Source: Apirhabdus apintestini
GTDB lineage: Bacteria; Pseudomonadota; Gammaproteobacteria; Enterobacterales; Enterobacteriaceae
Direction: 5' to 3'
Assembly: GCA_033977085.1 (NCBI GenBank)
Contig: CP138906.1
Span: 1,054,001-1,118,000 of the forward strand
DNA length: 64,000 nucleotides
Positions 42,496-53,874 of the stretch are shown here, one piece after another; positions within the stretch are counted from its first letter, which is position 1; every line of letters starts with the position of its first letter. A model generated the notes under the pieces. It worked only from the letters and a program-made list of their open reading frames with translations. It searched no databases and was not told the DNA's origin. The translations under genes and the position numbers were made by a program.

Positions 42496-42579
42496 GACTG
42501 CTGACTGCTGACTGCTGACTGCTGACTGCTGACTGCTGACTGCTGACTGCTGACTACTGACTGCTGACTGCTGACTGCT
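42496..42579. repeat. Twelve-copy GACTGCT heptanucleotide tandem repeat
   Basis: Twelve contiguous 7-bp units run from 42496 to 42579. Eleven are GACTGCT and the ninth (42552-42558) is GACTACT. All three plus-strand frames hit TGA; the minus strand is stop-free through the array. It begins only six bases after the nuo terminator. Short perfect units of this kind are prone to slippage and copy-number change. Confidence 0.95.
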
Positions 42580-42796
42580 AACTTCATACCTCTGGTCGGG
42601 CATAAACGTAAATGAGCTTCTAGGCTCACTGGGATCTTTTATCGGTTCCACCTTTGCCCTGATCGCTTCCTTAATTGATTACCTTCATTTCACCAATCAG
42701 CGCCGCCACCGGAGTGCAATGGCCGGCGTGTGCGGATAAAATAATGATACCGATTTTTATTGCTACCTTTAAACCAGCCGCCGTTTTGGCACCGCC
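42580..42796. other. Non-coding remainder between the tandem repeat and rbn
   Basis: This 217-bp stretch has no convincing gene. A plus-strand fragment reads like a short hydrophobic protein piece (LGSFIGSTFALIASLIDY), possibly the trace of a lost membrane gene, but it is too short to assign. Confidence 0.35.
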
Positions 42797-43697
42797 TTAT
42801 AGCCCTATACGCATTCCATCATGAGCCTGTAAGGTATTGGGAAAAATCGACCGACATTCTGCCAGCAATCGGGCGGCACCCGCTGCGTCATAGCGAGAGC
42901 TAATGTGGGTTGCGATTAACTGGCCCACTGTAGCGTCGCTGGCGAGCTGCGCCGCCTGCACGCTGGTGGAGTGACCGCGCGCGTTGGCTTTAACCATCAT
43001 TGCTGCCTCAAGGGTGGTTTCATGAACCAGAATATCTGCGCTTTGCGCCAGCCCCAGCGCAGCGGTGCAGGGCGCCGTATCGCCTAAAATGGCCAGTTTT
43101 TACCCGGGCGGGGAGGGCCAAGATAATCGGCGCCGTTAAGGAGCCTGCCGTCATCAAGACGCACGCACTCTTTCTGCTTCAGGCGTTGAAACAGCGGCCC
43201 GGGTTTTATGCCTTCCTGTACCAGCCGCCTGGCATCCAGCGTGCCGGCGACATGCTGGTTAATACGCCACCCGTAGCAGGTTAATGGGTGTGCCAGCGCC
43301 GCGGCGCTGACGCTATAGCCGCCGTCGTCAAATAGCTCTCCGTCGGAATCCACTTCAATGATGTCCAGCGGGTAATCAGTCCACGAGCCGCTTAACCGGA
43401 GCGTTAGCGTAATAAATTCCCGCAGCCCGGGCGGCCCGTAAACCGTCAGCGGTGCGGCAATGCCCGACATAGAGCGCGAACACAATAAACCGGGTAGCCC
43501 AAAAAGATGGTCGCCATGCAGGTGTGAGATAAAAATCTTTTCGATTTTTGCGGGGTTAAGCGATGTGGCGAGCATCTGATGCTGAGTGCCTTCACCGCAG
43601 TCGAACAGCCAGATAGCGGCGGAGGGAGTTGTCAACAACGGGTAAAAAGTGATCCACTTACCGTCACCACCAACGGTCTAATATTGATCCACCTTGC

Positions 43698-44477
43698 TTA
43701 CTCAGGATTAGCTTCCGCTATAACCCCGGCCTTTCGTTTCTGCTTCAGTCGATAGCTCTCTCCTTTTATCTGGACTACGTGTGAGTGATGTAAGATCCGG
43801 TCCAGCATTGCCGATGTCAGGGCTGCATCACCCGCGAACGTCTGGTCCCACTGCCCGAACGGCAGGTTAGAGGTCAGGATCATCGCGCTCTTTTCGTAAC
43901 GTTTGGCAATGACCTGGAAGAACAGCTTTGCCTCTTCCTGGCTGAACGGCAGATAGCCTATTTCGTCGATGATGAGCAGTTTGGGGGCCATGACACCGCG
44001 ATTGAGTGTCGTTTTGTAACGCCCCTGACGCTGGGAAGTCGACAGCTGTAACAGCAGGTCCGCTGCTGTTGTGAAGCGAACCTTGATGCCCGCCCGTACT
44101 GCCTCGTAGCCCATGGCTATCGCCAGATGTGTTTTCCCCACGCCCGAGGGGCCCAGCAACACGATGTTTTCGTTACGTTCGATGAAGCTCAGGGAACGCA
44201 GCGACTGGATTTGCTTCTGAGGTGCGCCGGTGGCGAAGGTGAAGTCGTATTCCTCGAACGTCTTCACCGCCGGGAAGGCTGCCATCCGCGTGTACATCGC
44301 CTGTTTACGCTGATGCCGGGCCAGTTTCTCCTCATGTAGCAGGTGCTCCAGGAAGTCCATATAGCTCCATTCCTGATCCACTGCCTGTTGCGACAGTGCC
44401 GGCGCCGCGCCGATAAGGCTGTCCAGCCTGGGCTTGTTCAGCAAGCACCATCAGCCGTTGATGTTGTAGTTCGACCA

Positions 44478-44481
<4 letters not shown>
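43698..44481 (-). pseudogene. istB: IstB-type transposition helper ATPase, IS copy 1 (frameshifted near the start)
   Basis: IstB is the AAA+ ATPase that assists the IS21-family transposase. The Walker A motif LLGPSGVGKTHLAIAMGYEA and Walker B LLIIDEIGYLPFSQEEAKLFF are intact. The start is the double ATG at 44476-44481, overlapping the istA stop. One apparently extra G near codon 16 (EQAQLDSL expected) breaks the N-terminus; without it the protein has 260 residues. Confidence 0.9.
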
Positions 44482-45500
<1,019 letters not shown>

Positions 45501-45788
45501 AAGCTCCCCTGTATTCAGAGGAGCAGATTAACCCCTGGATCAGTTTTCAACCGCTGGGGTGGATCAGTTTTGCACCGTTGGTAACAGGAGTGTCCATGAA
45601 TACCGCCAGTGCAGAGACATTTCTGGCGCGCGTAGGCACCCCTGCCGATGTGCCCAGAAAACAGAGTTCTCGCATGAGCGCGCTCCTGTGAATGGGATGA
45701 ATTCGAATGAGGTTGCGACAGACGATATGCTTGTCAAACCCCGTTACCTCACTTTATCCTGGTGGCACTATCTGCAAAAGGAACGCTC

Positions 45789-46268
45789 ATGATTCAATGG
45801 CAAACTATCCCGGCGTCACGCCTGTCCGCCCGGCAATTGTATGCGCTATTACGTTTACGCTGTGAAGTATTTATCGTCGAGCAAAACTGTGTTTATCAGG
45901 ATATTGACGGCAGGGATCTTGACGCTGAAACGCTGCACGTTCTCGGCTGGGGTGGGGATGAATTAGTCTCCTGCGCGCGCATAATGCCGCAAAGCCAGCG
46001 CGTAGTCATCGGGCGCGTGATTGTCGCCGTTACGCAGCGCGGTGCCGGCGTGGGGCAGCAGCTTATGGCGCGGGCGCTGGCGGAATGTGGGGCACGCTGG
46101 CCGGGGCGGCCGGTTTATCTTAGCGCGCAGGCCCATTTGCAAAACTTCTATCAGCGGCTGGGATTTCAGCCGGTTACAGAGGTTTATGACGAAGACGGTA
46201 TTGCGCATCTTGGGATGCAAATCGAGGGCGGCCAGGCAAATTTTGCGCAGGTTGACTATAGTCAGTGA
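45789..46268 (+). CDS. elaA: ElaA, GNAT-family N-acetyltransferase
   Basis: A predicted GNAT acetyltransferase of unknown substrate. From ATG 45789 (AAAGGAA upstream) it has 159 residues and is intact. Conserved blocks are LRLRCEVFIVEQNCVYQDIDG, the acetyl-CoA-binding VIGRVIVAVTQRGAGVGQQLM region and YLSAQAHLQNFYQRLGF. It is slightly longer at the C-terminus than E. coli ElaA (153). It starts 113 bp from the rbn start, divergently. Confidence 0.92.
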   Translation: MIQWQTIPASRLSARQLYALLRLRCEVFIVEQNCVYQDIDGRDLDAETLHVLGWGGDELVSCARIMPQSQRVVIGRVIVAVTQRGAGVGQQLMARALAECGARWPGRPVYLSAQAHLQNFYQRLGFQPVTEVYDEDGIAHLGMQIEGGQANFAQVDYSQ

Positions 46269-46296
46269 AGACATCGACCCAAATGGAGAATGTGAT

Positions 46297-46607
46297 ATGA
46301 GTTATAACCCGGATGAAAGTCGCTATACGTTGGATGACGATTTAACGCTGCTCAGCGATACACTGAATGAGGTCCTGCGATCGTCGGGCGATCCGGCGGA
46401 TGAGAAATACATTGAGCTAAAAACGCGGGCCGAACAGGCATTGCACGATGTGAAAAAACGCGTAAGCAACGCCTCTGACAGCTACTACTATCGTACTAAG
46501 CAGGCTGTCTATCGCGCTGATGATTATGTGCGTGAAAAACCCGGCAGGGCGTTGGAATAGGTGCCGCCGCGGGGCTGGTATTGGGCCTGCTGTTATCGCG
46601 CCGCTAA
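46297..46607 (+). pseudogene. elaB: ElaB, tail-anchored ribosome/membrane protein (one frameshift as sequenced)
   Basis: ElaB belongs to the DUF883/YqjD family of C-terminal tail-anchored proteins that tether ribosomes in stationary phase. The soluble helix (LDDDLTLLSDTLNEVLRSSGDPADEKY, KKRVSNASDSYYYRTKQAVYRADDYV) is clear. A T is missing after CCC near 46542 (EKPWQGVGIGAAAGLVLGLLLSRR expected), which removes the GxxxG-rich membrane anchor. This one is not in a long homopolymer. The corrected length is 103 residues. Confidence 0.9.
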
Positions 46608-46642
46608 ACAAAAACGCCTCATATTTGGGGCGTTGTGCTGTT

Positions 46643-46663
46643 ACCCCGTGAGCGGGGTTTTTT
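46643..46663 (+). terminator. Intrinsic terminator after elaB
   Basis: A stem ACCCCG / CGGGGT with a four-base loop is followed by TTTTT. It separates elaB from menF. Confidence 0.8.
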
Positions 46664-46710
46664 GCCCCGCAGACCACGTATACTGCGTGGCTTTGCGGGG
46701 AAGTGTAAAT

Positions 46711-47999
46711 ATGGCGGATTCTCTGATTGATGGTCTGGCAGCGTTGCGACGGTTATTGCGTGAAGCTCCCCCTTGCAGTCGGGGCTAACGCAATTACACA
46801 TAACGCTACCCGTCCGGCATGACCACACTTTACTCCCTGGCTCGCCTCGCAGCAGATTTGGCCGCAGTTTTACTGGCAACAGCGCGACGCTCGCGATGAA
46901 ATTATGGCCCTTGGTGCCTGTCAGACTTTCGGCTCAATGGCACAGGCAACGCGGTTTCAGCGGCACTATCCTCAGGCGGTCATCTGCGGCCTGAATGCGT
47001 TTGATGCTGCGTCCGGGCAGCTTTTTTGCCCCGGTTGCTCTGGCACCGTACCCGGCAAGGTATTTCGCTGACGCTGAATATCCTGGCTTCGCAGCAAAAC
47101 GCGCCGGGCGCGGATACGCTAGCGTTTCTGGAAAGCTTGCATCACGGTCAACCCCTGCGAAAGTTTAACGCTCACATTCGCGCTGAAACCCAGCTTCCTG
47201 AGCGCCCGGACTGGACGTCGCTTATCCAGCGCGCCACTGAGGCCATTGGTCGCGGTGAGATGGCGAAAGTGGTGCTCGCTCGCGCCAGCGATATTCTGTG
47301 TGAAGATGCGCCGCTTCCGACGGCGCTGCTGGAGGCCAGCCGACGCGTTAACGCGGGCTGCTATCATTTCCTTATGGCGTTTGATGCGCACTCTGCGTTT
47401 CTGGGGTCTTCGCCTGAATGTTTATGGCGGCGGGAAGGGCGCGCGCTCTACACGGAGGCGCTGGCAGGAACGGTCGCCGCAGGCGTAAACGATGAGGAAG
47501 CGCGCCGATTCGGTGACTGGCTGCTGCAGGATGAAAAAACCGGCGTGAGAATCATCTGGTGGTGGAGGATATTTGCCAGCGCCTGCAGGGTGAGGCAGAC
47601 GCTATTCGCGTTGCGGCGCCTGAAATCCTTCGCTTACGGAATGTTCAGCATTTACGCTGCGCTATTGAGGCGATATTGCATCAGCCGGATGATTTAATCT
47701 GCCAGCGCCGGCTCCAGCCCACGGCGGCGGTCGCCGGCTTGCCGCGCGATACGGCGCGCGCGTTCATCAAACGCTATGAGCCATTTGAACGCGAGTGGTA
47801 CGCCGGCTCGTGCGGTTGGTTTAGCGCTGAACGCGCGGAATTTTGCGTTAGCCTGCGCTCTGCCAGCGTGTGCGATAATCGGGTGCGATTGTATGCCGGC
47901 GCTGGCATTGTCGCCGGCTCGCAGCCGGACCAGGAGTGGCAGGAAATTGATAATAAAGTGGACGGTTTACGTTCGCTTTTCTTCGGCGATGCCGTGTGA
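46711..47999 (+). pseudogene. menF: Isochorismate synthase MenF (four frameshifts as sequenced)
   Basis: MenF isomerises chorismate to isochorismate, the entry to menaquinone synthesis. The chorismate-binding core is readable across frames: GEMAKVVLARASDI, CYHFLMAFDAHSAFLGSSPE, TEALAGTVAAG, LQPTAAVAGLPRD, WYAGSCGWFS and RLYAGAGIVAGSQPDQEWQEIDNK. Runs one base short are C5 46768-46772, CCC 46835-46837, T6 47022-47027 and A6 47534-47539. Restored, it has 430 residues (E. coli 431). It is the first gene of menF-D-H-B-C-E. Confidence 0.92.
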
Positions 48000-48081
48000 G
48001 CGCCCTGCATACGATGCATATCAAAAATATTCAGGCGTACAGCCCCTATAATACCGACCAAAATTGATACCGGACAATATT

Positions 48082-49754
48082 ATGTCAACAAGCTCATTTA
48101 ACCGCCGCTGGGCGACGGTGATTCTGGAAGCGCTGACGCGCCACGGTGTGCGTCATATCTGTATTGCGCCCGGGTCGCGCTCGACGCCGTTGACGCTTGC
48201 AGCGGCGGAAAATGACGCTTTTATTTGCCATACGCATTTTGATGAGCGCGGGCTGGGGCACCTGGCGCTCGGACTGGCAAAAGCGGGCGATGCCCCGGTG
48301 GCAGTGATCGTCACGTCAGGAACCGCAGCAGCCAACCTCTATCCGGCAATTATCGAGGCGGGGTTAACCGGGGAGCGGCTGGTGATGCTCACCGCCGACC
48401 GCCCGCCAGAATTGATCGACTGTGGCGCTAACCAGGCGATTCGCCAACAGGGGCTTTTCGCATCCCATCCATCCCAGACGCTCTCATTACCGCGCCCGGC
48501 GCGGGAGATCTCCGCGCGCTGGCTGGTTTCGACGATTGATAGCGCGTTAGGGCAGCTTTCGCTGGCGCGCTACACATCAATTGCCCGTTCGCTGAGCCGC
48601 TCTACGGTGAGATGGATAATGAAGATTTGGGATGGCAGCAGGCATTAGGCGACTGGTGGCAGGGAGAGCGCCCTGGCTGCAGATGCGCAGTGTCGCAGCA
48701 GCGCTAACGGAGCCGGACTGGCCGCTTTGGCGGCAGCGGCGCGGCGTCATCGTCGCCGGGCGCCTTAGCGCGCGCGATGGCGAACGCGTGGCGGCCTGGG
48801 CTAAGGCGCTGGGTTGGCCGTTGATAGGTGATGTCTTATCGCAAACCGGCCAGCCTCTATCCTGCGCCGATTTGTGGCTGACGCACCCGGATGCCGTAAC
48901 GCGGCTCAGCGAGGTGCAAATTGTGGTGCAGTTTGGCGCCAGTTTAACCGGCAAACGGCTGCTGCAGTGGCAGGCTCACTGCCAGCCGCAAGAGTATTGG
49001 TTAATCGACGCGCTGCCCGGGCGTCTCGATCCCGCGCAGCACCGGGGGCGTCGCCTCACGGTAAACCCCGATGAATGGCTACAGGCGCACCCTGCAGATA
49101 AGGTACCGCGCACGCCCTGGGCACCTGAGCTTTCCGCGCTGTCCTCCCGCGCATACCAATTTGTGGCAAAAGAGTGCGTTAACTCTGGTGAAGCGCAGTT
49201 GGCTCATCGCCTGCCTGAACTACTGCCTGAAGCGGGGCAACTGTTTCTCGGGAATAGTCTGGTCGTACGCCTGGTTGATGCGTTTGCCAAAATGCCGCAG
49301 GGATATCCGGTTTGGAGTAATCGCGGAGCCAGCGGTATTGAAGGGCTTATTTCGACGGCGGCAGGCGTGCAGCGCGCCAGGCCTTGCCCGACGCTGGCCG
49401 TCGTTGGCGATCTCTCTGCGCTGTACGATTTGAACAGTCTGGCGCTGCTGCGCCAGCGCCGGCGGCGTTTGTATTACTGGTGATTAATAATAACGGCGGG
49501 CAAATTTTTCCATGCTGCCTACGCCGGAATCCGCCCGCGAGCGTTTTTATTGTATGCCGCAAAACGTAGAATTTGCGCATGCCGCGCAAATGTTTGGCCT
49601 GCACTATAACGCCGCAGAGAGCTGGCCTGAGCTGGAGCGGGCGCTATCGACCGCCTGGCAGCGCCCGGGGGCGAGCGTTGTAGAGCTTAAAGTGGCGCCG
49701 ACCGCTGGTATTCAAACCCTGCAGCGGCTGCTGGAAAAGGTGAGCCTGCTGTGA
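48082..49754 (+). pseudogene. menD: SEPHCHC synthase MenD (four frameshifts as sequenced)
   Basis: MenD is the thiamine-diphosphate enzyme adding a succinyl semialdehyde unit to isochorismate. N-terminal GVRHICIAPGSRSTPLTLAAAEN, HFDERGLGHLALGLAK and SGTAAANLYPAIIEAG match. The ThDP-binding VGDLSALYDLNSLALLRQ and NNNGGQIFSMLPTP stretches lie downstream. Single bases are missing at 48570, CCC 48671-48673, 49456 and T5 49505-49509. The corrected length is 558 residues (E. coli 556). Its stop overlaps menH by four bases. Confidence 0.92.
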
Positions 49755-50533
49755 TACTGCATGTAGAGACAGCGCCGGGTCGCTTTCCGGGGCGCCCCTG
49801 TCTGGTATGGCTACACGGGCTTTTAGGCTGCGGCGCCGAGTGGCGTGAAGTCGCCGACGCCTTTCACGACTGGCCGCAGATGTGGGTCGATTTGCCCGGT
49901 CACGGGGGATCGGCGCAGGCAGTGACGACAGGGTTTGACGACGTTAGCGCGCGGCTTAGCGCGACCCTGCTGGCGCACGGCATTACGCGCTACTGGCTGG
50001 TAGGCTATTCGCTGGGCGGACGTATCGCTATGTACCACGCCTGTTATGGGGACGCCCGCGGGCTAGAAGGCCTAATCGTTGAAGGCGGCCATCCGGGGCT
50101 TGAGGATGCGGCGGCGCGTGAGATACGTCTGCAACATGATAGCGGCTGGGCTGAGCGCTTCCGGCGCGAACCGCTGCGTGAAACGCTCCAGGCGTGGTAT
50201 CGCCAGCCGGTGTTCAGTGATTTAAACTCGCAGCAGCGTCAGGCGCTTATTGCTCTGCGCACTCACAATTGCGCACGGGGCGTGGCGGCGATGCTGCAAG
50301 CAACCTCGCTGGCGCATCAGCCTGATTTGACCGGCGCTTTACGGCGGTTGCAGATTCCCTTTTTCTATTTTTGCGGCGAGCGCGATGTGAAATTTCAGGC
50401 GCTGGCCCGGGCGCGGGGGCTACCTCTGCGCGATATCCCGGCGGCGGGGCACAATGCACATCGGGAAAATCCGGCGGCATTTCGTGCCGCGCTCCATGAA
50501 CTATTGCTTGCTAACGATGAGGATCCGGCATGA
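49751..50533 (+). CDS. menH: SHCHC synthase MenH
   Basis: This alpha/beta hydrolase-fold lyase eliminates pyruvate from SEPHCHC to give SHCHC. The intact frame has 260 residues (E. coli 252). Nucleophile elbow VGYSLGGRIAM, the VDLPGHGGS oxyanion region, VEGGHPGL and the C-terminal catalytic AGHNAHRENP are present. It overlaps menD and menB by ATGA junctions, so translation is coupled. Confidence 0.94.
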   Translation: MILHVETAPGRFPGRPCLVWLHGLLGCGAEWREVADAFHDWPQMWVDLPGHGGSAQAVTTGFDDVSARLSATLLAHGITRYWLVGYSLGGRIAMYHACYGDARGLEGLIVEGGHPGLEDAAAREIRLQHDSGWAERFRREPLRETLQAWYRQPVFSDLNSQQRQALIALRTHNCARGVAAMLQATSLAHQPDLTGALRRLQIPFFYFCGERDVKFQALARARGLPLRDIPAAGHNAHRENPAAFRAALHELLLANDEDPA

Positions 50534-51387
50534 TTTATCCAGACGAACAACAGCTTTATGCACCGGTAGAGTGGGACGATTGCTCTGAGGGATATACGGA
50601 TATCCGTTACCATAAATCCGCTGACGGGATTGCGAAAATAACGATTAACCGCCCGCAGGTGCGCAACGCCTTTCGTCCTCAGACGGTAAAAGAGATGCTA
50701 CAGGCGCTGGCGGATGCCCGCTACGACAATAACGTTGGCGTTATCGTACTGACCGGTGAAGGTGATAAAGCGTTTTGCGCCGGCGGCGATCAGAAAATTC
50801 GTGGCGATTACGGTGGTTATAAAGATGACAGCGGCGTGCATCACCTTAACGTGCTGGATTTCCAGCGCCAGATCCGCACCTGCCCTAAACCGGTAGTCGC
50901 GATGGTGGCGGGCTTTGCCATTGGCGGCGGCCACGTATTGCACATGATGTGTGATTTAACGATAGCTGCAGAAAACGCGATGTTTGGCCAGACTGGCCCT
51001 AAAGTCGGTTCTTTTGACGGCGGCTGGGGCGCGTCGTATATGGCGCGTATCGTTGGTCAGAAGAAAGCGCGTGAAATCTGGTTCCTGTGCCGACAGTACA
51101 ACGCGCAGCAGGCGTTAGAAATGGGTCTGGTAAATACCGTCGTGCCGCTGGCCTCTCTGGAGAAAGAGACCGTTCGCTGGTGCAGAGAGATGCTACAGAA
51201 CAGCCCGATGGCGCTGCGCTGTTTGAAAGCGGCGCTCAACGCTGACTGCGACGGGCAGGCGGGACTGCAGGAGCTGGCCGGAAATGCGACGATGCTATTC
51301 TATATGACCGATGAAGGCCAGGAAGGGCGGAACGCCTTTAATGAAAAACGCACGCCGGACTTCAGCAAATTTAAGCGGAATCCGTAA
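50530..51387 (+). CDS. menB: 1,4-dihydroxy-2-naphthoyl-CoA synthase MenB
   Basis: This crotonase-fold enzyme closes the naphthoquinone ring. The intact frame has 285 residues, as in E. coli, and is highly conserved. ITINRPQVRNAFRP, AFCAGGDQKIRGDYGGY (bicarbonate and CoA site), GQTGPKVGSFDGGWGASYMAR and FSKFKRNP at the end match E. coli. Its stop abuts the menC start. Confidence 0.97.
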   Translation: MIYPDEQQLYAPVEWDDCSEGYTDIRYHKSADGIAKITINRPQVRNAFRPQTVKEMLQALADARYDNNVGVIVLTGEGDKAFCAGGDQKIRGDYGGYKDDSGVHHLNVLDFQRQIRTCPKPVVAMVAGFAIGGGHVLHMMCDLTIAAENAMFGQTGPKVGSFDGGWGASYMARIVGQKKAREIWFLCRQYNAQQALEMGLVNTVVPLASLEKETVRWCREMLQNSPMALRCLKAALNADCDGQAGLQELAGNATMLFYMTDEGQEGRNAFNEKRTPDFSKFKRNP

Positions 51388-52352
51388 TGCGTCAGGCGCA
51401 GGTTTGGCGCTATGCCCTGCCAATGGATGCAGGAGTTGTGCTGCGTGAACGGCGCCTTAAACAGCGCGATGGTCTTCTTATTTGCCTGCGCGAAGGCGCG
51501 CACTGTGGCTGGGGCGAAATTACGCCGCTGCCAGGGTTTAGCCTGGAAACGTTGGAGCAGGCGCAGGCCGTGGCGCTGGCGTGGATTGCGCTCTGGCTGC
51601 GCGAGCAACCGGCGCCGCTGCCTGATGCTCCGGCTGTGGCTTTTGGCCTGAGCTGCGCGCTGGCCGAGCTGGCGGGTGAGCTGCCGGAAGACGCGGATTT
51701 TCGCTGTGCGCCTTTGTGTGCGGGCGATCCTGACGCACTGTTCGCAGCGCTGGTCGCAACGCCCGGTGACAAAATAGCAAAGATGAAAGTAGGCTTGTAT
51801 GAAGCGGTGCGCGACGGTTTACAGGCCAGTATGCTGCTTGAGGCTCTGCCGGATTTGCGCCTGCGGCTGGATGCCAATCGCGCCTGGACGTTGGAAAAAG
51901 CGCGGCAGTTTGCGCGCTATATTTCCCCGGCACTACGTGCGCGTATCGACTTTATTGAAGAGCCCTGCCAGACGCGCGATGCATCGCGACAGTTTGCGCA
52001 GGAGACCGGCATTGCTATTGCCTGGGATGAGAGCGTGCGCGAAGCCGACTTTCGCATCGTGGCTGAGCCGGGACTGGCAGCCCTGGTGATTAAGCCGACG
52101 CTGACCGGCAGCCTGACTCAGATCCACAGTCTTATTGGACAGGCCCATGCGCAGGGATTAACCGCGGTGATCAGCTCGTCGCTGGAATCCAGTCTTGGCC
52201 TTACGCAGCTGGCGCGCATTGCGGCCTGGCTGACCCCCGGAACATTACCCGGGCTGGATACGCTGTCTTTGATGCGTGCGCAATTGGTGCGACGCTGGCC
52301 GGGTAGTGCGCTGCCCTGTCTGGAGACCGGAGCGCTGGAGGTGGTGCTGTGA
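51387..52352 (+). CDS. menC: o-succinylbenzoate synthase MenC
   Basis: This enolase-superfamily enzyme dehydrates SHCHC to o-succinylbenzoate. The intact frame has 321 residues. The catalytic lysine pair (KMKVG and VIKPTLTGS) and the metal ligands (RLDANRAWT, FIEEPCQT, AWDESVREAD) are in their usual order. It overlaps menB by one base and menE by four. Confidence 0.95.
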   Translation: MRQAQVWRYALPMDAGVVLRERRLKQRDGLLICLREGAHCGWGEITPLPGFSLETLEQAQAVALAWIALWLREQPAPLPDAPAVAFGLSCALAELAGELPEDADFRCAPLCAGDPDALFAALVATPGDKIAKMKVGLYEAVRDGLQASMLLEALPDLRLRLDANRAWTLEKARQFARYISPALRARIDFIEEPCQTRDASRQFAQETGIAIAWDESVREADFRIVAEPGLAALVIKPTLTGSLTQIHSLIGQAHAQGLTAVISSSLESSLGLTQLARIAAWLTPGTLPGLDTLSLMRAQLVRRWPGSALPCLETGALEVVL

Positions 52353-53729
52353 CGTTTGCAGACTGGCCGTGGCGACACTGGGGCAATATCCAACGCGATA
52401 AGACAGCGCTAATCATTGATGACTTGCCGCTTACCTGGCAGGCTCTGTGCCAGCGTGTTGACAGGCTGGCAGCCGGGTTCATTGCCCAGGGCGTGCGGGA
52501 AGGTGACGGCGTTGCTTTACGCGCGGCGAATAGCCCGTCGGTGCTGCTCGCCTGGCTGGCGCTGATGCAAAGCGGGGCGCGCATTCTGCCCATAAATCCC
52601 AAATTACCGGCAATGTTGCTGGGGAATTACTGCCAGCAATGACGCTGCGCTTTGCGCTGGATCTGGCGGGCGATGCCATGACTCTGAATTTTACGCCGCT
52701 AACGCTTTGTGAGTCGCATGAGTCTGATGCGGTTCAGGTGCCGTGGCGTGCGGACAGGCTGGTATCCATGACGCTGACGTCAGGCTCAAGCGGCTTGCCG
52801 AAGGCGGCGGTGCATACGCCAGAAGCCCATCTGGCCAGCGCGGAAGGGGTGTTGACGCTGATGCCGTTCAGGCACGGCGATAACTGGTTATTATCGCTTC
52901 CGCTATTTCACGTTTCCGGGCAGGGGATCCTCTGGCGCTGGCTGCTGGCGGGGGCGACGATAACGGTGCGCGACCTGCACCCACTGCATCAGGCGCTTGC
53001 CGGCTGCACCCATGCGTCACTGGTACCGACCCAACTGTGGCGGTTATTAACCCAGTCGTTATTGCCGAAATCGTTAACACACGTACTGTTGGGCGGTGCG
53101 GCAATTCCGGTCGAGTTGTCTAAAGAAGCGGAAGCGCGCGGGGTTAACTGCTGGTGCGGCTATGGCTTAACCGAGTTTGCCTCAACGGTTTGCGCAAAGC
53201 GTGCCGATGGCTTACCCGATGTAGGGTATGCGCTGGCGGGCAGAGAAGTGAAGCTGATCGAGGGTGAGATTTTGCTGCGCGCTCGCAGTATGGCCAGCGG
53301 ATACTGGCGTAATGGCAAGCTGGCTGCGCTGTCGGATGAAGACGGGTGGTTTCACACCCGCGATCGCGGGGCGCTGGAGCAGGGCAAACTTACGGTGATT
53401 GGGCGGCTGGACAATCTTTTTTCAGCGGCGGCGAAGGTATTCAACCAGAAGACGTTGAGCGGGTGATCGTCCGACATCCTGAAGTCAGCCAGTGTTTTGT
53501 TGTACCGATAGCCGATGCTGAATTTGGGCAGCGTCCGGTAGCCGTGGTCGAGTGCGCGCAGGCGTTAATTCCTGAATCTCTGGCCATATGGGCGACGGAT
53601 AAGCTGGCTGGTTTCCAGTTACCGGTGCGCTGGCTGCGGCTGCCGCAGGCGCTGGCAAACGGCGGGATTAAAATTTCGCGCCGGGAAGTACAGCGCTGGG
53701 TAGCGGCGGGCGGCCAGGACGCGCCGTGA
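52349..53729 (+). pseudogene. menE: o-succinylbenzoate-CoA ligase MenE (two frameshifts as sequenced)
   Basis: MenE is an ANL-family ligase activating o-succinylbenzoate with ATP and CoA. The AMP-binding P-loop SMTLTSGSSGLPKAAVHT, SLPLFHVSGQGILWRWL, CGYGLTEFASTVCAKR and the hinge region TRDRGALEQGKLTVIGRLDNLFFSGGEGIQPEDVER are readable. G4 at 52621-52624 and T6 at 53417-53422 are each one base short. Restored, it has 460 residues (E. coli 451). It is the last men gene. Confidence 0.92.
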
Positions 53730-53806
53730 TTACCTGCCTGTGGGGCATCAGGTGCCGATAAGCAACGGGCACGATAACTCGGGCTGATAACCGGAAGAGA
53801 TTAAGT

Positions 53807-53834
53807 AAAAAACCGCGCTTCGGCGCGGTTTTTG
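53807..53834. terminator. Bidirectional intrinsic terminator between menE and katA
   Basis: AAAAAACCGCGC, a TTCG loop and GCGCGGTTTTT form a perfect stem with A and T runs on both sides. It lies between the convergent menE and katA and can stop both transcripts. Confidence 0.9.
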
Positions 53835-53874
53835 GCTATCACAAACGTGAAATTAAAACGGGCGATGAGCGCGC

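Noticed and set aside
42496..42579. The GACTGCT array as a CRISPR
   Set aside because: Units are 7 bp and contiguous, with no spacers and no cas genes nearby.
48047..48052. TATAAT upstream of menD as a promoter -10
   Set aside because: No matching -35 at the right distance; menD is expected to be read from menF.
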